64,000 bases of DNA from Planctomycetales bacterium (GTDB taxonomy: Bacteria; Planctomycetota; Planctomycetia; Planctomycetales; Planctomycetaceae): NCBI GenBank assembly GCA_028285345.1, contig JANQPT010000008.1:38755-102754 (forward strand). Direction: 5' to 3'. The number at the start of each line of letters is the position of its first letter. Position 1 is the stretch's first letter. This document shows, piece by piece, positions 18,400-27,741 of this stretch. The translations under genes were made by a program, and so were the position numbers. The notes below the pieces were generated by a model that searched no databases, was not told where the DNA came from, and saw only the letters and a program-made list of their open reading frames with translations.

Positions 18400-19470
18400 A
18401 TGACCATCCCCCTCGACCAACCGACTGCCGTTCGCGCGGGTGAAGAACTCGACGTTGCGAAACTCGAAGCCTATTTGGCTGCGCAATTGCCCGATGCGGC
18501 GGGGCCGTTGGTTGTTGAGCAGTTTCCGTCGGGTTACTCGAACCTGACGTACCTGTTGCGGTTGGGGGATCAGGAACTTGTGCTGCGGCGCCCGCCGTTT
18601 GGCAACCGTGTGAAATCAGCGCATGATATGGGGCGTGAGTTTCGCGTGTTGTCGCAGTTGCAGGGGCATTACGACTTGGCGCCGAATCCACTCGTGTATT
18701 GCGAGGACGAACAGGTACTGGGCGCGCCGTTTTATGTGATGCAGCGCTGTCGCGGGATCATTCTTCGGTCGCCGCAAAAGATGGACATCACGCTTGATCC
18801 GCCCACGCTGCAAGAGTTGGGGCAATCGTTTGTCGAGAATCTGGCCGCGCTGCATGCCGTCGATTTCGAGGCGGCGGGGCTGGGTGACCTTGGCAAGCCG
18901 CAGGGGTTCATCGAACGGCAAGTCGGCGGCTGGACGAAACGGTACCGGCAAGCTCGGACCGATGACATTCCCGAAATGGAAACCATCGCCGCGTGGCTGG
19001 AGAACAACAGACCGGCTGAGAGCGGCGCATCGCTGATTCACAACGATTACAAGTTTGACAATCTGGTCTTGGATGAAAATGATCCGACGCGCGTGATCGC
19101 AGTGCTCGATTGGGAAATGTGCACGTTGGGCGATCCTTTGATGGATCTGGGTGTTTCGCTGTCGTACTGGGTTCACGACGACGATGAGCCCGCGCTCAAA
19201 AGTTTCATCACCGGGCCGACGAATTTCGCCGGGAACCTGACGCGCGGCGAAATCGCTGCGCGTTATTCAGAAATCACCGGCAGAGATACTTCCGGAATTT
19301 TGTTTCATTACTGTTTCGGACTGTTTAAACTGGCAGTGATCGTTCAACAGATTTATTACCGTTACGCGGAGGGCCATACGCAAGATCCTCGCTTCGCCGA
19401 CTTGAACCACGTCGTGCGGAGTCTCGCCGTCGCCGCGGTGCACAGTGCGGATCGCGGCGAGTTCTCTTGA
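18400..19470 (+). CDS. Aminoglycoside phosphotransferase-like kinase (APH/ACAD10-like)
   Basis: 356 residues with a protein-kinase-like APH fold. Visible are the N-terminal nucleotide loop FPSGYSNLTYLLRLGDQELVLRRPP, the catalytic loop SGASLIHNDYKFDNLVLD (about 206-223, H-N-D), and the metal-binding DWEMCTLGDPLMDLG. This pattern matches the phosphotransferase group related to ACAD10 and YcbJ, often near fatty-acid metabolism genes. The substrate is not known, and no resistance function is implied. The ATG at 18400 precedes a non-conserved 20-residue leader. Confidence 0.85.
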   Translation: MTIPLDQPTAVRAGEELDVAKLEAYLAAQLPDAAGPLVVEQFPSGYSNLTYLLRLGDQELVLRRPPFGNRVKSAHDMGREFRVLSQLQGHYDLAPNPLVYCEDEQVLGAPFYVMQRCRGIILRSPQKMDITLDPPTLQELGQSFVENLAALHAVDFEAAGLGDLGKPQGFIERQVGGWTKRYRQARTDDIPEMETIAAWLENNRPAESGASLIHNDYKFDNLVLDENDPTRVIAVLDWEMCTLGDPLMDLGVSLSYWVHDDDEPALKSFITGPTNFAGNLTRGEIAARYSEITGRDTSGILFHYCFGLFKLAVIVQQIYYRYAEGHTQDPRFADLNHVVRSLAVAAVHSADRGEFS

Positions 19471-19622
19471 GAGTTCGGGAACTTGCCTGAATTGAGCGAT
19501 TTGGCAGAAGTCTCACGCGGCAAACGGGCACAGCGTGGCCGGCTGTGTCAAAAAAAAGTTGAAAACAACGCGAATTCGTAGACAAATCGGGCTGCTCGCG
19601 CCATCCCTGGAATTGGAATACG

Positions 19623-20189
19623 ATGGACCCATCTACTTCGCATTTCTCAGTTTGTGTTGCTGATTACGCCAGACAACTCGGTGAGGGGGAATTGTCTGCG
19701 CTGGCTGAGCTGTACGACTTCACTGCGCCCAGACTCCTGCGGTATGTGCAGTCGTTGACCAGGAATCGGGAAGATGCGGAAGACGCCATGCAGGCGGCGA
19801 TGGTGCGCGTGACGCTGCGGCCGCTGTCGCTGGCAAAGGCGGACCACCCGTGGCCCTATTTTTTGAAGATTGTCAGAAACGAAGCGCTGAAGCTGCTCCG
19901 CAAGAAACGCGCCACGAATTCGCTCTCGCCGGAAACACAGATCAGCGTCATCGACGACTGTCCCTTGGATCGGCAAGAGGCCAACGCACGTATCCGCGAG
20001 GCGATTGAAAAACTCCCGCCCGCACAAGCAGAAGTCGTGGTTTTGAAGATCTGGGAAGGGATGACCTTCCTCGAAATTGCAGAAGTACTGGGCGAATCAC
20101 CGAACACCGCCGCCAGCCGTTATCGCTATGCGCTTGAGAAACTTACTCATCTGTTGCAGCCGATGGCGAACGAGGCCGCCCATGCGTAA
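19623..20189 (+). CDS. ECF-type RNA polymerase sigma factor
   Basis: 188 residues with sigma regions 2 and 4. Region 2 contains LSALAELYDFTAPRLLRYVQSLTRNREDAEDAMQAAMVRV, and region 4 the helix-turn-helix LPPAQAEVVVLKIWEGMTFLEIAEVLGESPNTAASRYRYALEKL. The internal NEALKLLRKKRA segment is common in planctomycete ECF groups. Its stop overlaps the next start by eight bases, so the following small membrane protein is probably its partner, perhaps an anti-sigma factor. No target promoter could be identified. Confidence 0.9.
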   Translation: MDPSTSHFSVCVADYARQLGEGELSALAELYDFTAPRLLRYVQSLTRNREDAEDAMQAAMVRVTLRPLSLAKADHPWPYFLKIVRNEALKLLRKKRATNSLSPETQISVIDDCPLDRQEANARIREAIEKLPPAQAEVVVLKIWEGMTFLEIAEVLGESPNTAASRYRYALEKLTHLLQPMANEAAHA

Positions 20190-20571
20190 CGAATCCATCA
20201 ATCCCCTTGAGGAGATGATCCGGTCGGCTCAATCATGCCCCGAGCCGTCTGCGGAGGCGCGACGGCAGGTTTTGGCGAAGTCGGTCCGCGCTTATCATGA
20301 GCGGGCCCAAAAACGCAGAATGATCGTCGCCGCCTTGCTGTTGTTTGGAGTCGTTTGGACCGTCGGTTCCGCACGGCAAATCTTGGCTCAACCGGGCGCT
20401 GTCACTGCTGACGTTTTCCAAGAGACGATTGCGGTGCCGTCCGTTCCGCAGAGTCCGGCTGACGTTTCACTTGTCGACGAGTGGCAGGCGGTAGAGTTGT
20501 CGCTGGAAGCCCGGTCAATTCGGCAGAAGATTCTCACGCGAGCGCTCGTGCTAGGACAGACACAGCGCTGA
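20182..20571 (+). CDS. Small single-pass membrane protein coupled to ECF sigma factor
   Basis: 129 residues from ATG 20182, overlapping the sigma stop. A 47-residue polar N-terminus is followed by one membrane helix at about 48-68 (MIVAALLLFGVVWTVGSA) and a roughly 60-residue outside domain. No zinc-binding anti-sigma motif (HxxxCxxC) is present and no family is recognised. The topology and coupling fit a membrane partner of the sigma factor, a common planctomycete arrangement. The anti-sigma role is inferred from position only. Confidence 0.6.
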   Translation: MRNESINPLEEMIRSAQSCPEPSAEARRQVLAKSVRAYHERAQKRRMIVAALLLFGVVWTVGSARQILAQPGAVTADVFQETIAVPSVPQSPADVSLVDEWQAVELSLEARSIRQKILTRALVLGQTQR

Positions 20572-20772
20572 GCCTCGTTACGTCGACACTTATGGGCTGC
20601 CGCGCAGAAAACGCGACGAAATGGCTTGAACCAGCCCCCATTGCCTGGATTTGTCGAAAACGACTAGAATCGGGTTTCGCATCATTGAGGTCCTGTATCT
20701 CAAATCGCTGCGGCAAGTGAACCGCTTCGGGGATTGCCGCGTACCACGACTCGATTCGCAGATCGGCAATCT

Positions 20773-23700
20773 ATGCTGGCCCACCCGCTCCGAAATCTCG
20801 CCCTCTTGTCGATTTGCGCCTGCTGTGGGCTGCTGGCGGAATGGGCGGCTCCGGCGGTCGGTGCGGAACCGGTCGCGCTGAATGTTCCCGAAGGGTTCAC
20901 TGCCACGCTCTATGCGGACGACGAGCTGGCCCACGACATATTTTGCTTGACCCTCGACTCTCAGGGACGGGTCGTCGTCTCCGGACGGGGTTATGTGCGG
21001 AGGTTGATCGACAGTGACGGCGACGGGCGGGCTGACCGCTTTGAGCAATTCGCCGACGGTCCCAAAACCGGCGCCCAGGGGATGTATTTTCACGGCAACG
21101 ACTTGCTCTGCTTGGGAGACGGCGGATTAATTCGGTATCGCGACGCGGACGCCGACGGGAAAGCTGATGGTCCGCCGCAGCAGTTTCTGAAGGTCAAAAC
21201 AGGTTCGGAGCACGGAGCGCACGCGATTCGCAAAGGACCCGACGGCTGGTGGTATCTGATCGTCGGCAATCAATCCGGCGTGACCTCGCAGTTCGCCTCG
21301 CTCCCGCGCTCGCCGGTCAAGTTTCCCCGAGCCGGTGCCGTGCTGCGGTTGTCACCCAATCTCTCGGGCGGCCAGATTCTCGCACACGGATTCCGCAACG
21401 CGTATGACTTTGACTTCAACGCCGACGGCGAGCTGTTTACGTTCGATAGCGACGGGGAACGCGAAGTGTCGTTGCCGTGGTACCGGCCGACTCGCGTGTT
21501 TCACGTTTTGCCCGGCAGTGATGCCGGCTGGGTGAGCCGGAGTTGGAAGCGGCCCGATTACTTTCTGGATATGCCGCCGGTGGTCGGTTCGTTCGGGCGC
21601 GGTTCTCCTTCGGGAGTCGTCTGCTATCAGCACACGCAGTTCCCCGAACAGTATCGCGGCGCGCTGTTTGTTCAGGATTGGACATTCGGCCGCGTCTATG
21701 CGGTGCCGCTCAACAAGAGCGGGGCGACCTATTCCAGCGAGCCGCACGAATTCATCACCGGCAAAGGCCAATTCGGTTTTGCACCCACCGATCTGGAAGT
21801 TGGGCCAGACGGCAGCTTGTTTGTGAGTGTGGGGGGACGGGGAACGCGGGGCGGCGTCTATCGCATCAACTATAACACCGATTCATCCGCCGCCGACCAG
21901 GAAGCGAGTGACGATGCTGCCAAGGAACAGGCGGAACTGACGGCTTGCTTGCAGGCTCCGCAGCCGCTTAGCAGTTGGTCGCGGGCAAAGTGGGAGCCAC
22001 TCGCGGAAAAACTGGGAGCAGAGCCGTTTGAAAAAGCAATCAACGATACGAACCGTCCCGAGGCTGAACGAATCCGAGGCATTCAAATCCTGACTGAGCA
22101 GTTTTCCGGGCTTTCGGAGGAGTCGGCGAAAACGCTGGCCGAAGACAAATCGGCCGCCGTTCGTGCCGCCGAAGCTTGGTCGCTGGGACGACGCGCGAAT
22201 CCCGATTTCGATGCAAAAGTTATATTCGGCCTGGTGGCCGATCCAGATGCCTACGTTCGCCGCCGCACCATCGAAGCGGTCAGCGACGGAGCGGGTTCCG
22301 CCCACTTGCACGAGATACTGCCGCCGCTGTCGATCTCGCTTGCGCACAAGGATCGATTTGTGCGACATTCCACGGCGAGGATGATTGCCGAGTTGGATGA
22401 CGAATCGTTTCGCGCACTGGGACAGGTGGTCGCGAAGCTGGGGTGGGCGGCGATCGTCACGAATACAGTCGGCTATTTACAACGTCGCGACCCGGCGAAT
22501 TCGTCCGTCAGCAAGTACGCGGTAAAAGCGGCAGGCATGATTCTAAAAGGCGACCATTCCCCCGAACTGAAGCTGAGGGCCGCTCGGCTAATGCAGCTCG
22601 GGCTGGGCGGGATGGATCAGCGGGGCAGCGTTCCGGCCGCGATGACCGGTTATACCAGTCGCATCGCTATCGACGACGTCGAACGCGAATTGGATCCCGC
22701 ACGAACAGTTCTGGCAGAGGTGTTTCCCACAGGAGACGCGCAATTGGACCACGAACTGGGCCGGTTGATTGCGATTCTCTCCTCATACAATCCCGAGTTG
22801 CTGGCCAAAGTTTTGGCGCAGATTACGCCGGAGTCGAATCCGACGGACGACGTGCATCATCTGCTCGTCTCGGGACGGATTCCGGTTGCCCGCAATTCGC
22901 AGCAGCGGACGGCGCTGGCCCAAGCGCTGGTCAATATCGAGCCGAAGCTTGCGGCGCGGAACATGAATCAAGACAACAACTGGACGGACCGCATCCGGGA
23001 GATGTATCTGCAGCTGGTGGAAATCGACCCGCAACTGCCCGCGGCATTGATCGAGCAACCGGAGTTCGGCCACCCGGGCCACATGGTCTACTTCAACGGG
23101 ATGAGCGAAGAGGAGCTGCCGCAAGCGGTGGAACGGCTGCGGAAGGTGATCGAGGCGGATGACGATTACGCGTGGACCAATGAAGTCGTGTTCACGCTGG
23201 CCAATGTGAAGAGTGATGAAGTCCGCAGCCTGTTGCGGGAACAGTACGAACAGCTGCCGATTCGCAATGCGGTGATTATGGCGCTCGCCCAGGACCCGCA
23301 GGAGGCGGACCGGGCAAAGTTTCTCGCCGGACTCGAGTCGTCGCAATTTGAAGTGATCAAGGCGTCACTGGCGGCGCTGTTCAAGTTGCCGGCTGATGAG
23401 ACGGCGACAGAGATCGTTCCGCTGGTCCGCGTGCTGCGGCGATTGCGGGGCGAAGAGCAGGACTTCCGGTTGCGCGAGCAGGTCATTCGTCTGTTGCGCC
23501 GCGACGGTGGACAAAACTTTTCATTTGTTTTCGGCGAGAGCGGCTATGAACCGCAGCGCGACGTTGTTGAGAAGTGGTCGCAATGGGCGCTGGAGAAGTT
23601 CCCCGAATCGCACGAAGAACTGACCGGCGGCAACGAGGAAAGTGCGGCGGAGCTTCGGGAGCGGTTGGCGAAAGTGAATTGGGACGCGGGGGACCCCTCA

Positions 23701-24126
23701 CGCGGAGCGGCGCTGTTCAAGTCGCGGTCCTGCAGCCAGTGTCACGGCGGCCGCAGGGCATTGGGGCCCGATTTGGCGGGAGTGGCCGAGCGTTTCTCAC
23801 GCGACGATTTGTTTATCGCGATCGCGCAGCCCAGCCGGGACGTCCCGCCCCGCTATCAAACGACCGTCGTGGAAACGACCAACGGCAAGATTTACACCGG
23901 GCTGGTGGTCTATCATTCGGTCGACGGTTTGACCTTGCGCAACGGCACGAATCAGACGTTTCGCATTGAGGCGGAAGAAATCGAATCGCGGAACACCTCC
24001 CAGACCTCCCTGATGCCGACCGGCTTGCTAAACGACTTGAAGCCGGGCGATCTGGCCGATTTGTACAGCTACTTGAAAAGCCTCGGCCGCAAGAAAATCG
24101 GCGCGACGGCGGCCAAGAGTCCCTGA
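20773..24126 (+). CDS. Pirellula-type cytochrome c / haem-binding dehydrogenase-like protein
   Basis: 1117 residues from ATG 20773; a TTG at 20734 would add 13 residues before the signal peptide. Residues 1-31 are an export signal ending AVGAE. A beta-propeller region of the PVC type follows (VPEGFTATLYADDELAHDI, repeats with DSDGDGRADRF and DADADGKADG), then a helical HEAT-like middle. A C-terminal cytochrome domain has the haem motif CSQCH at about 987-991. The ending GLVVYHSVDGLTLRNG and SLMPTGLLNDL is the usual DUF1080-like/Pirellula repeat tail. It would act outside the cytoplasm. The substrate is unknown. Confidence 0.9.
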   Translation: MLAHPLRNLALLSICACCGLLAEWAAPAVGAEPVALNVPEGFTATLYADDELAHDIFCLTLDSQGRVVVSGRGYVRRLIDSDGDGRADRFEQFADGPKTGAQGMYFHGNDLLCLGDGGLIRYRDADADGKADGPPQQFLKVKTGSEHGAHAIRKGPDGWWYLIVGNQSGVTSQFASLPRSPVKFPRAGAVLRLSPNLSGGQILAHGFRNAYDFDFNADGELFTFDSDGEREVSLPWYRPTRVFHVLPGSDAGWVSRSWKRPDYFLDMPPVVGSFGRGSPSGVVCYQHTQFPEQYRGALFVQDWTFGRVYAVPLNKSGATYSSEPHEFITGKGQFGFAPTDLEVGPDGSLFVSVGGRGTRGGVYRINYNTDSSAADQEASDDAAKEQAELTACLQAPQPLSSWSRAKWEPLAEKLGAEPFEKAINDTNRPEAERIRGIQILTEQFSGLSEESAKTLAEDKSAAVRAAEAWSLGRRANPDFDAKVIFGLVADPDAYVRRRTIEAVSDGAGSAHLHEILPPLSISLAHKDRFVRHSTARMIAELDDESFRALGQVVAKLGWAAIVTNTVGYLQRRDPANSSVSKYAVKAAGMILKGDHSPELKLRAARLMQLGLGGMDQRGSVPAAMTGYTSRIAIDDVERELDPARTVLAEVFPTGDAQLDHELGRLIAILSSYNPELLAKVLAQITPESNPTDDVHHLLVSGRIPVARNSQQRTALAQALVNIEPKLAARNMNQDNNWTDRIREMYLQLVEIDPQLPAALIEQPEFGHPGHMVYFNGMSEEELPQAVERLRKVIEADDDYAWTNEVVFTLANVKSDEVRSLLREQYEQLPIRNAVIMALAQDPQEADRAKFLAGLESSQFEVIKASLAALFKLPADETATEIVPLVRVLRRLRGEEQDFRLREQVIRLLRRDGGQNFSFVFGESGYEPQRDVVEKWSQWALEKFPESHEELTGGNEESAAELRERLAKVNWDAGDPSRGAALFKSRSCSQCHGGRRALGPDLAGVAERFSRDDLFIAIAQPSRDVPPRYQTTVVETTNGKIYTGLVVYHSVDGLTLRNGTNQTFRIEAEEIESRNTSQTSLMPTGLLNDLKPGDLADLYSYLKSLGRKKIGATAAKSP

Positions 24127-24501
24127 GCAGTTAGGCTTTAGGCTTGAGACTGGAGGCTGGAGGCTGTCAAAAACTTTCAGCGGCCATCCCTACAGCCTAC
24201 CGCCTCAATCCTCATGCCTAAGCAAAACTGCGGGATATCGCTCAATGGCACCTAGTTCGGATTTTCATGAATCTCGTCGAATTCAGACTGAGTCGGGTGC
24301 CATGCTCTCGCGGCACGAAGTGACGAGTGAGCATGCGATTGCGGATTCGTACGCGACATGGTCACCCGCCTGTCGGCGTGAGACCATGGCACCCAGCGAA
24401 ATACGTCGTGCTCGAACCTGTCTGCCCTCCATTTGATATCACAATTATTTGTGAAGTGAGTGCCATTCGGCTTACGCCCAGCGGCTGGTGAGTCATCCCG
24501 C
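24127..24501. repeat. Intergenic repeats between cytochrome gene and pfk
   Basis: Two repeat elements and no gene. At 24130-24225 an imperfect inverted repeat has arms rich in TTAGGCTTTAGGC and GCCTAAG, of the same class as the longer one at 61823. At 24297-24393 lies one copy of a dispersed element with two dyads (CATGCTC/GAGCATG and CATGGTC/GACCATG). Other copies are at 52190 and 53253. Confidence 0.6.
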
Positions 24502-25905
24502 CTAGAGAACGTCCTGGTCCTCGCGGGGCTGCAGATATTTCAGCCGCTTTTGGATGTCGACGTTCACGCTTTGATATCGCATCGACAGCTTGCCGGGATT
24601 GAATAGCTCCGCACGGATGTTCTCGACGTCGTCGGTGCCGATGGCGTTGGTGAAGATCGGCAGCAGGTATTGCTTGCCCAGAATCGAGAGCTGGAAACGG
24701 CTTGGATCGTAGAAGGATGGGTGCACCTGCCGGGCGTGGATTAACTGCCACTTGTCCCGCAGCTTGTTGGCATCGATCGAATCGAGTGAAAAGCCGTTTT
24801 CGCTCGACCACTGCAGCGTCGCCATACAATTGTTGCGGCCCTCGACCAACAGATCGACCGCCTTGCCGCCCAGTTGTGAGCCGTAAAACCGGTCGAACAA
24901 GATCGGCCGCCCGCCCCGCTGCGTGTGTCCGATCTTCCGTGTGAAGATCGCGGACGCCGCCGTCTCATGACGTTTGCGGGCGATGAAGAATTCGTCTCCC
25001 ATTGACTCATCGAGCATTTCCTTGAGATGCTCGGCCGCTCCGCTGAATTGAATATTGCCCGCCGGATCGTAGGTCTTCCGCTTCGCACCCAGCCGATGGC
25101 CCTCTTCGTCGCGAACTCCTTCACCGATCACAATCACCACGTGCTTTTGCAAATCGTAGAGCTCGCGGACCCGCTGTTCGAGCCGGTGATAGTCGAGCGG
25201 AACTTCCGGCAGCAGCACAATGTCCGGCTGCCCGTAAGAGGCGCCCAGGGCGATGAATCCCGAGTCGCGACCCATCACCTCGACGATGGCGATTCGCCGG
25301 TGTCCTTCCGCCGTTGTGCGGATCCGTTCGATTCCCGAAGCGGCGACGTAGACGGCAGTGGCATAGCCGGGCGTGACGTAGTTGATCATTTCATCCAAAT
25401 CGAGATTTGGATGCCCGGGAAGTTTTTCGTAGTAATGCTGTCCAGGTTCGTCGGCCGGTTTTTGCACCCATTCGTTCGGTTCATCGAGATAGTTCAGCCC
25501 CAGGTCATTGTCGATCGTCTTTGGGGCGAGGATACAGGGAAACTTCTCCGAGAGCGGCTGCATACCGTTGATCGTACCGTCGCCGCCGATGCAAATGAGC
25601 CCGTCGACGCCGAGACGTTCCAGGCGATGGGCGACTTGTTCGACTGATTCCCGGTCGTCCGGATCGACATAGGCCCGCGACGCGCCCAGAATGGTTCCCC
25701 CGAGACAGGGATCGAGCTCGGGGATCGTGCTGAACAGCGGGTTGAGGAACACGTGCGGTACGTGATTGCTGAGAACGCCGTAGAAGCCGCGAATAATGCC
25801 GATCACTTCGACTCGCAGTGCGTTGGCACGGGCAACGGCGCCGTAGATCGTCGCGTTGAGTGCCGGCGTGTCCCCGCCGGCGGTCAGAATGGCAATGCGT
25901 CGCAT
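24502..25905 (-). CDS. 6-phosphofructokinase, group III-like
   Basis: 467 residues. Motifs are the N-terminal AILTAGGDTPALNATI, the phosphoryl-donor loop CIGGDGTINGM, and the catalytic PKTIDNDLGLNY. Next come the substrate loop VEVMGRDSGFIALGAS, RKIGHTQRGGRP and a longer C-terminal region than E. coli PfkA. The combination of glycine in GGDGT with lysine in PKTIDND matches ATP-dependent group III enzymes; PPi-dependent relatives have GGDD with PKTIDND. It phosphorylates fructose 6-phosphate in glycolysis. The donor is inferred from these two residues only. Confidence 0.88.
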   Translation of the reverse strand: MRRIAILTAGGDTPALNATIYGAVARANALRVEVIGIIRGFYGVLSNHVPHVFLNPLFSTIPELDPCLGGTILGASRAYVDPDDRESVEQVAHRLERLGVDGLICIGGDGTINGMQPLSEKFPCILAPKTIDNDLGLNYLDEPNEWVQKPADEPGQHYYEKLPGHPNLDLDEMINYVTPGYATAVYVAASGIERIRTTAEGHRRIAIVEVMGRDSGFIALGASYGQPDIVLLPEVPLDYHRLEQRVRELYDLQKHVVIVIGEGVRDEEGHRLGAKRKTYDPAGNIQFSGAAEHLKEMLDESMGDEFFIARKRHETAASAIFTRKIGHTQRGGRPILFDRFYGSQLGGKAVDLLVEGRNNCMATLQWSSENGFSLDSIDANKLRDKWQLIHARQVHPSFYDPSRFQLSILGKQYLLPIFTNAIGTDDVENIRAELFNPGKLSMRYQSVNVDIQKRLKYLQPREDQDVL

Positions 25906-26134
25906 AATCTGATCCTATCAGATCGAATGTCGGCTCCGGGGCCGTCGTCGCTACTGCGCCCCGAATCCGCTTGTTGTCGGCATCCCTCTTGAGGGGATTC
26001 GGAAATCGAGATATACCACGTGAACGTGAATATCGGCAGAGTAATTTGCTCCATTCTCACGCAAATTTTCACAATTGCGACGCCTTGGACGCAAACTCAT
26101 TGTTGTTGCTCAAGTTTCGATGAGGAGCGAAGTT

Positions 26135-27289
26135 ATGAAACAACTTTCCGTTTGTCTCTTTTCCGCAGTGATTGGAGGTTTGCTCACAGGTTGGATGCTG
26201 CAGGGACGTCCGAGCGACGTTGCGTTGGCGCAGGAACAACCGCGTCTTCGCGCGCCGGCTGCGAACCCACGTTTGAAAGCGGACGATGCCAAGCTCTCAC
26301 CCGACGAAGTGATCAATGTTGCGGTTTATGAGCGCGTCAATAAGTCGGTGGTCAATATCACGACCCGGACACAAAACGTCGATCCATTTTTCCTCACCCA
26401 ATCGGAGTCGGAAGGAGCGGGATCGGGAAGCGTGCTGGATCAGCAGGGGCACGTCCTGACCAACAATCATGTGATCGAAGACGCCAATCGGGCGCTGGTC
26501 ACTCTGTATGACGGCAAGTCATATCCGGCGACGTTGGTCGGCGCCGACCCGGTCAATGACGTGGCGGTGATTAAGATTGACGCCCCGCCGGAAACCCTCG
26601 TTCCGGTCAAACTGGGCGATTCGAGCCGTTTGAAGGTCGGTATGCGGGTCTTTGCCATCGGAAACCCGTTCGGTTTGGAGCGAACGCTGACAACCGGCAT
26701 CATTTCCAGTCTCAACCGGTCACTGAAGATCCGCCGCCGGACGATCAAGTCGATCATACAAACCGACGCGGCCATCAATCCCGGCAGTTCCGGCGGACCG
26801 CTGCTCGACACGAGCGGGCGGCTGATCGGGATGAACACGGCGATCGCCACCTCGGTGGGACAGAGCGCGGGAGTGGGATTCGCAATTCCCGCCGGGCTGA
26901 TCGAGCGGATCGTGCCGCAATTGATTGCCGACGGGCGAGTCGTTCGAGCGGACGTCGGGATCAGCCGTGTGTACGAGACCGACGAGGGGCTGCTGATCGA
27001 GAAGATGGTCAAAGGCGGGCCGGCGCATCAGGCGGGCTTGCGCGGTCCGCGAGTCGTCCGCCGGCGGGAAGGGTTCTTTGTCTTTCAAAAGATCGACCGC
27101 AGCGCCGCGGACATCATCGTGGGTGTGGACGGTGAAAAGACGCTGACGGCCGAGGAGTTCCTCACCGCCATCGAGCGGCACAAGCCGGGCGAGACGGTGG
27201 AGTTGTTGATTCTGCGCGGGGGACAGCCAATGAAAGTCAAAGTCCGCTTAGGTGGCGGCGATGATGATCAGGAACGGCGTTCGGTTTGA
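26135..27289 (+). CDS. HtrA/DegQ-like periplasmic serine protease
   Basis: 384 residues from ATG 26135, with GAGGAG seven bases upstream. A frame open to 26075 is not used. A signal or anchor helix spans about 5-25. The trypsin-fold triad is visible: His112 in NNHVIEDAN, Asp142 in NDVAVIKID, and Ser219 in NPGSSGGPLLD. One PDZ domain follows (about 270-380), with GLLIEKMVKGGPAHQAGL and an unusual charged insertion (RRREGFFVFQKIDRSAAD) before IIVGVDGEKTLTAEEF. HtrA proteases degrade misfolded envelope proteins. Confidence 0.93.
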   Translation: MKQLSVCLFSAVIGGLLTGWMLQGRPSDVALAQEQPRLRAPAANPRLKADDAKLSPDEVINVAVYERVNKSVVNITTRTQNVDPFFLTQSESEGAGSGSVLDQQGHVLTNNHVIEDANRALVTLYDGKSYPATLVGADPVNDVAVIKIDAPPETLVPVKLGDSSRLKVGMRVFAIGNPFGLERTLTTGIISSLNRSLKIRRRTIKSIIQTDAAINPGSSGGPLLDTSGRLIGMNTAIATSVGQSAGVGFAIPAGLIERIVPQLIADGRVVRADVGISRVYETDEGLLIEKMVKGGPAHQAGLRGPRVVRRREGFFVFQKIDRSAADIIVGVDGEKTLTAEEFLTAIERHKPGETVELLILRGGQPMKVKVRLGGGDDDQERRSV

Positions 27290-27317
27290 GAGCGGGTTGT
27301 GCTTAAGCACCCATCCC

Positions 27318-27696
27318 GGGTGGCCCAACCGCGCAGCGGTTGGGTGCCGCAGGCACAAGAAGCGGCGCCATGCGCGTCACCCAAACAAGGAACGCACAGG
27401 GCGCAGGCTTCTTGTTGCTGCGCAACCCAGCAGTAGGACGGCTGGGCCACCCCTTCTGCTTTGTCGTGGAACAGTGTTGGAATGTGTGCGACTGGCTTTA
27501 CCAGTGCATAGTATGTCGTTCGGACCAGGAGATCTTCACTGGCAAAGCCAATGGCACAAAGGGTGGCCCGACCGCGTAGCGGTTGGGTGCCGCAGGCACA
27601 AGAAGCGGCGCCATGCGCGTCACTCGGGCAAGGAACGCACAAGGCGCAGGCTTCTTGTTGCTGCGCAACCCAGCCGCAGGGCGGCTGGGCCACCCC
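27318..27696. repeat. Tandem pair of ~136-base composite palindromic repeats
   Basis: Copies at 27318-27453 and 27561-27696 are nearly identical. Each begins with GGGTGGCCC and ends with its complement region GGCTGGGCCACCCC, enclosing GTGCCGCAGGCACAAGAAGC and its partner GGCTTCTTGTTGCTGCG. Each unit is thus an imperfect inverted repeat. They lie between two convergent genes and give rise to spurious open frames. Related fragments occur at 56505 and 60371. Confidence 0.75.
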
Positions 27697-27741
27697 TGGT
27701 CGTCTTGCACAGATGACCGTCACGGCCGAGAGTATTGCCCA

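Noticed and set aside
18400..19470. Aminoglycoside resistance gene
   Set aside because: Only the broad APH fold matches; the sequence resembles the ACAD10-like group, not known resistance enzymes.
27318..27696. Possible CRISPR array
   Set aside because: Only two units, each a palindromic element of about 136 bases, with no regular spacers and no cas genes.
27252..27716. A 154-codon frame with repeated RRHKKRRHARH peptides
   Set aside because: It is translation of the tandem palindromic repeats; the peptide repeat mirrors the DNA repeat.
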